A stretch of 64,000 nt of DNA from Pseudolachnospira sp051055405 (GTDB lineage: Bacteria > Bacillota > Clostridia > Lachnospirales > Lachnospiraceae): contig NZ_CP167068.1 of NCBI RefSeq assembly GCF_051055405.1, positions 1,178,001 through 1,242,000 on the forward strand, in the 5' to 3' direction. Below are positions 60,903-64,000 of this stretch, piece by piece (position 1 is the first letter of the stretch; each line of letters opens with the position of its first letter). A program made the translations under genes and the position numbers. The notes under the pieces were generated by a model. It ran no database searches. It had not been told where the DNA came from and worked only from the letters and a program-made list of their open reading frames with translations.

Positions 60903-61212
60903 GCTTTTCTTGCAGGTACCTTCCATGCAGCAAGGGCAAATACAGGGAGGACAACGAGATCATAAAAGAGATAAGAAATTGCGAAAAATGAGGGGATTTT
61001 TTTGTTGTTTTTCTATAATAAAAATACAGTATGAGAGAAAAAGATTAGGAAATATGTAGTAACGCTTTACGAGCTTGCGGTAGGAACTGTTAACGGTGTT
61101 AAAATTGTGTATTTGGCGGATTTTTTGTTAAGTAAGGCGTATTGAGATCAAGAACAAAGTGATACGCCTATTCCAGATCGAATATTTTTACGGCTAATAT
61201 TAGCTGTTTTTG
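60903..61212. other. Gap without a gene
   Basis: No coding frame is supported. An 8-bp inverted repeat (AGGCGTAT at about 61136 with ATACGCCT at about 61171) is the only structure noticed; it has a long loop and no T-run. Confidence 0.5.
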
Positions 61213-61251
61213 TGCGATTTTATTGATTTTATAGAAAAAATCGCATATAAT
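61213..61251 (+). promoter_or_regulatory. Promoter and palindromic operator of the Phd/PIN pair
   Basis: TTGATT (61223-61228), 17 bases, TATAAT (61246-61251). The inverted repeat TGCGATTTT (61213-61221) and AAAATCGCA (61237-61245) covers the spacer and abuts the -10 box, fitting repression by the antitoxin complex. Confidence 0.82.
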
Positions 61252-61287
61252 AAAAGCAAACATATAGAAAAGGAGGATGGATTCCAT

Positions 61288-61515
61288 ATGACGGTTACTG
61301 CAACGGAGTTTAAAACCAACTTTGGAAAATATCTGGAGTTGATTGCGAAAGAAGATATTTTTATTACCCGCAATGGGAAAATAATCGCAAAAGTTGTAAA
61401 TCCTCGGATTTCTGCTGTAGATTCCCTGCGCGGGATGTTGAAAGATGTTCCTCTTGATATCGACATAGATTCTTTACGAGAGGAGCGATTGTCAAAATAT
61501 GAAAATAATGTGTGA
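61288..61515 (+). CDS. Type II antitoxin, Phd/YefM family
   Basis: A 75-residue protein: VTATEFKTNFGKYLELIAKEDIFITRNGK is the Phd/YefM DNA-binding fold, and the tail RGMLKDVPLDIDIDSLREERLSKY is the toxin-neutralising segment typical of VapB-type partners of PIN toxins. The ATG follows AAAGGAGG. The toxin gene overlaps its end by 17 bases. Confidence 0.92.
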   Translation: MTVTATEFKTNFGKYLELIAKEDIFITRNGKIIAKVVNPRISAVDSLRGMLKDVPLDIDIDSLREERLSKYENNV

Positions 61516-61912
61516 TACCAATGTAGTGATTGATGTGTTGCTGGAACGGGAGCCTTTTGTCGCAGATTCATACAAAGTCTTGAGCCTCTGTGAAGAACAT
61601 AAAGTAGAAGGATTTGTATCGGCGCCTTCCGTTACCGATATCTACTATCTTGTAAGAAAATATACACACAGCACGGAATTGGCATATAAAGCAATTGGAA
61701 AGCTTTTAGAGATTGTTAAGGTATGCAGTGTTACAAATGATGACGTTCTTATTGCTTTCCAGAAAAAAGCAAAAGATTTTGAGGATTGTCTAGCCGCCAC
61801 CTGTGCGAAATCGATACGTTGCGATTATATTGTTAGCCGAAATAAAAATGACTTTGAAGGCTTCGGCATTCCGGTGCTTGCCCCTGCTGAGATTCTTTTG
61901 CAGATCACGTGA
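61499..61912 (+). CDS. PIN-domain toxin (VapC-like RNase)
   Basis: A 137-residue PIN domain: MCDTNVVIDVLLEREPF at the N-terminus holds the first catalytic aspartate, a glutamate follows in the central helices, and KDFEDCLAATCAKS near residue 95 with SRNKNDF near 118 holds the others. VapC toxins are Mg-dependent ribonucleases. It is translated in overlap with the antitoxin. Confidence 0.92.
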   Translation: MKIMCDTNVVIDVLLEREPFVADSYKVLSLCEEHKVEGFVSAPSVTDIYYLVRKYTHSTELAYKAIGKLLEIVKVCSVTNDDVLIAFQKKAKDFEDCLAATCAKSIRCDYIVSRNKNDFEGFGIPVLAPAEILLQIT

Positions 61913-61922
61913 GTGCATTTTA

Positions 61923-61945
61923 TGCGATATTTAGGAAATATCGCA
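61923..61945. other. Perfect palindrome downstream of the PIN toxin
   Basis: TGCGATATTT and AAATATCGCA with a 3-base spacer. The outer TGCGAT half-site is the same as in the operator upstream of the antitoxin. It may be a second binding site or the end of the message; no T-run follows. Confidence 0.6.
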
Positions 61946-62034
61946 TCAGCAGTGTAAAATCCCCCATATATTTCGATAATTATTTGCCAGAAAGAATCAT
62001 GGACAGCAAATCAGAAGTATGGTATGATATGACC

Positions 62035-62172
62035 TAAGGAGGGGCCCACCATATAACCTGAGGAGGGGCCCACCGAAGGTGGGAGGAGTCCTGGGGTCGG
62101 ATAGCACCAGAGTATAAAGAAAGCCTGGATGGAAGATTCCTTAGGTCGGACAGCACCAAAATATAAAGGAAG
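62035..62172 (+). repeat. Two pairs of short direct repeats upstream of pspA
   Basis: AGGAGGGGCCCACC occurs twice between 62037 and 62077. Further on, a 29-base unit starting GGTCGGA.AGCACCA is present at about 62095-62123 and 62144-62172 with four differences. They fill the leader between the toxin-antitoxin pair and pspA and may be regulatory sites or remnants of small duplications. Confidence 0.7.
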
Positions 62173-62206
62173 TAAATAAAAAATTCGCATATAGGAGGAT
62201 AGAACG

Positions 62207-62890
62207 ATGGGAATTATTCAAAGATTTTCTGACATTATGTCGGCCAACATCAACGCCCTTTTGGATAAGATGGAGGACCCTTCCAAGATGATAGACCAGT
62301 ATCTGAGAAATCTGGAAAGCGACTTGGGAAAGGTGAAAGCGGAGACTGCTTCGATTATGGCGGAAGAGACCCGCGCGAAACGGGCTTTAGATGATTGCGA
62401 TAAAGAGATCGCTAAGATGCAGACGTATGCGGAGAAGGCGGTTTTGGCTGGAAATGACGCGGATGCGAAGAAGTTCCTGGAGAAAAAGGGGCAGTTATCC
62501 GAAAATCGCGCGAGCCTTGCTCAAACATATGCCGCCGCCGCGGACAATGCAGCGAAGATGCGTCAGATGCACGATAAACTTTGCAAGGATATTGCATCTT
62601 TGAACGCCCGCCGGGATTCTGTGAAAGCGAAGATGGCTGTGGCCAAGACCCAGGAAAAGATCAATAAAATTGGCGCCAGCGTTGCTGGAAGCCAGGAAAA
62701 TCTGTCCGCCTTCGACCGCATGGAAGCAAAAGCGAACCGGATGCTGGACGAGGCAAATGCTATGGCTGAGTTGAACCAGTCGGCGTCGGATCCGGATGGA
62801 CTGGATGCTTTGGCAGAGAAATATGATTCTGCTCCGGCTTCGGCGGTGGACGACGAGCTGGCGGCGCTGAAAGCAAAGTTGGGGAAATAA
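62207..62890 (+). CDS. pspA: PspA/IM30 family membrane-stress protein
   Basis: A 227-residue coiled-coil protein with the PspA start (GIIQRFSDIMSANINALLDKMEDP) including the amphipathic N-terminal helix and the conserved DPSKMIDQYLR segment. PspA/Vipp1 proteins form ESCRT-III-like coats that mend the membrane under stress. The last ~35 residues are a flexible acidic tail. GGAGG precedes the ATG and the SPFH gene follows after 3 nt. Confidence 0.95.
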   Translation: MGIIQRFSDIMSANINALLDKMEDPSKMIDQYLRNLESDLGKVKAETASIMAEETRAKRALDDCDKEIAKMQTYAEKAVLAGNDADAKKFLEKKGQLSENRASLAQTYAAAADNAAKMRQMHDKLCKDIASLNARRDSVKAKMAVAKTQEKINKIGASVAGSQENLSAFDRMEAKANRMLDEANAMAELNQSASDPDGLDALAEKYDSAPASAVDDELAALKAKLGK

Positions 62891-62893
62891 CAT

Positions 62894-63706
62894 ATGGGAT
62901 TGTTCGGTGGTTCCTCTGTGATCGAGTGGGAGGAATATAACAGCGAAACGATTTTCTGGAAGTGGCCGGATACGGAGATTAAAAAGGGAAGCCGTCTGGT
63001 AGTCCGTGCCGGACAGGACGCGATTTTTATGGTGGACGGCAAGATTGAAGGTATCTTCCAGGATGAAGGAAGCTATGATATCGAATCGGACATTGTTCCG
63101 GTATTATCCACCTTAAAAAATTTCCGCTTTGGCTTTCGGTCGAGTCTTCGGGCGGAGATCCTCTTTGTAAATGTAAAGGATTTTACCGTAAAGTGGGGAA
63201 CGAGAGGTGCGATTTTTATCCCAGTCGAGGGGCTTCCGGGAGGTCTTCCGATCCGCGCTTTTGGGACGTTTCAGTGTCGGGTCTGCGATTATATCAGCTT
63301 GATTGACCAAGTGGCGGGTGTTCGGCAGCTTTATACCGTCGATGAAGTCAAGGAGCGAGTTGCTGCCTGCTTAGATCCGCTCTTGATGAAATGGGTCGTC
63401 CAGGAAGGGAAAGATATTTTTCACCTACAGTCCAGCTCAGCGCAGATTGCAAAAGGAATTTGTGAAGACCTGGATATGCAGATGCGGGATATCGGAATTG
63501 CGATCGATGAGTTCTACATACAGAACGTTTCCTATCCGGAGGATGTGCAGGAGATAGCAAAACAGGCGATTCGTCAAAATTTTACTGGTTCTGCGGCTGG
63601 GGGAAGCATGTCTGCAGGCGGGCCGGCTCCGAATTTCTGTCCGAACTGTGGAGCAGCGGCAAGCGGAGCAAATTTTTGCCCGAACTGTGGATATAAGTTA
63701 CGCTAG
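62894..63706 (+). CDS. SPFH/YdjI-like protein with C-terminal zinc ribbon
   Basis: A 270-residue protein of the virion-core-protein-like SPFH group (YdjI in Bacillus). It starts with SVIEWEEYN and shows the family segments SRLVVRAGQDAIFM and GSYDIESDIVPVL; the C-terminus ends in two CPNCG motifs, a zinc ribbon. In Bacillus, YdjGHI recruit PspA to the membrane, so this gene pair probably forms the same stress module. It follows pspA directly. Confidence 0.9.
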   Translation: MGLFGGSSVIEWEEYNSETIFWKWPDTEIKKGSRLVVRAGQDAIFMVDGKIEGIFQDEGSYDIESDIVPVLSTLKNFRFGFRSSLRAEILFVNVKDFTVKWGTRGAIFIPVEGLPGGLPIRAFGTFQCRVCDYISLIDQVAGVRQLYTVDEVKERVAACLDPLLMKWVVQEGKDIFHLQSSSAQIAKGICEDLDMQMRDIGIAIDEFYIQNVSYPEDVQEIAKQAIRQNFTGSAAGGSMSAGGPAPNFCPNCGAAASGANFCPNCGYKLR

Positions 63707-63712
63707 AAATTC

Positions 63713-63747
63713 AGATAAGATTCCTTCATTGGGAAGGGATCTTATCT
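63713..63747 (+). terminator. Terminator of the pspA operon
   Basis: A ~15-bp stem (AGATAAGATTCCTTC with GAAGGGATCTTATCT) with a small loop and a short T-run, 7 bases after the stop codon. Confidence 0.75.
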
Positions 63748-63813
63748 TTGTGTACGTTACCGGAGCTTATCTGGAAACGCTATCAAAAGATAATGATATG
63801 AGGGAGATCATTC

Positions 63814-64000
63814 ATGAGCACGATGTATGACACGTTAAATGAGAAGCAAAGGGACGCGGTTTTTACGACCGAGGGACCTGTTCTCATCCTGGCGGGGGCG
63901 GGTTCTGGAAAGACCCGTGCGCTGACCCACCGGATTGCCTATCTGATTCACGAAAAGCAGGTGGCGCCATGGAACATTCTGGCAATTACTTTTACCAATA
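63814..64000 (+). CDS. pcrA: UvrD/PcrA-type helicase (N-terminal part)
   Basis: The first 62 codons of a superfamily 1 helicase; the rest lies outside the window. LNEKQRDAV is the Q motif and LILAGAGSGKTRALTHRI is the Walker A region (motif I); ILAITFTN is motif Ia. GGGAG precedes the ATG. The match is to PcrA/UvrD rather than Rep or AddA by the N-terminal spacing, but the visible part is too short to be sure. Confidence 0.88.
   Translation, partial: MSTMYDTLNEKQRDAVFTTEGPVLILAGAGSGKTRALTHRIAYLIHEKQVAPWNILAITFTN

Overview
The window reads as a chromosome segment from a Gram-positive anaerobe of the class Clostridia, most probably a Lachnospiraceae relative. Evidence: strong GGAGG ribosome sites, infC-rpmI-rplT with an ATT-initiated infC, a PspA/YdjI-type envelope-stress pair, a polA-coaE pair, a DUF1836 regulator, and many genes of gut-Firmicute type. 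This placement is inferred from gene content only.

Left chromosomal arm (1-19.8 kb). An operon ending in a PLP decarboxylase (cut by the window edge), an acyl carrier protein, an MBOAT acyltransferase and an SGNH/DltD-like protein looks like a surface-polymer modification system. After a 250-bp imperfect inverted repeat and a tRNA-Leu come polA, coaE, a Phd/ParE-type toxin-antitoxin pair, a WalJ-like hydrolase, an ACT protein, a DUF711 protein, a DUF1540 protein and infC-rpmI-rplT behind a structured leader. A LysR regulator diverges from an HD-hydrolase / tripartite tricarboxylate transporter / HMGL-type aldolase / NHL-repeat operon. tRNA-Pro and tRNA-Arg close the arm.

Central accessory block (19.85-59.55 kb). 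This is almost entirely minus strand and reads right to left as a capsid-less siphovirus-like tail locus. A SigA-type promoter drives a small protein and a large protein with the DxDxD motif of double-psi-beta-barrel RNA polymerases (YonO / QDE-1-like). Then come tail-terminator-like, tail-tube-like and chaperone-like genes, a tape-measure gene (TMP1), Dit, Tal, a DUF859/S74 tip protein, NlpC/P60 endolysin, two holin-like proteins, a BppU-like protein, and collagen-like and DUF6273 fibres. A second tape-measure gene (TMP2) lies at the far end. No capsid, portal, terminase, integrase or excisionase gene is visible, so the block looks like an F-type tailocin or domesticated tail particle with its own polymerase.

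Both tape-measure genes are split near the 5' end by different insertions. Each insertion has a group I intron core (Q, R, P8 and S elements recognisable) and carries an unrelated cargo gene in the opposite orientation: a zinc-ribbon protein in TMP1 and a YbjQ-like protein in TMP2. Both genes also share an identical leader of about 85 nt that folds into a long hairpin, and a near-identical 2.35-kb core flanked by divergent ends. Further self-contained plus-strand or self-terminated genes (Fic, DUF4143 ATPase, a secreted coiled-coil protein) sit between tail genes.

Right arm (59.6-64 kb). A plus-strand hypothetical gene with a near-consensus promoter, a DUF1836 regulator, a Phd/PIN toxin-antitoxin pair with palindromic operator, pspA plus a ydjI-like gene, and the 5' end of a UvrD/PcrA helicase. 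No CRISPR array was found.
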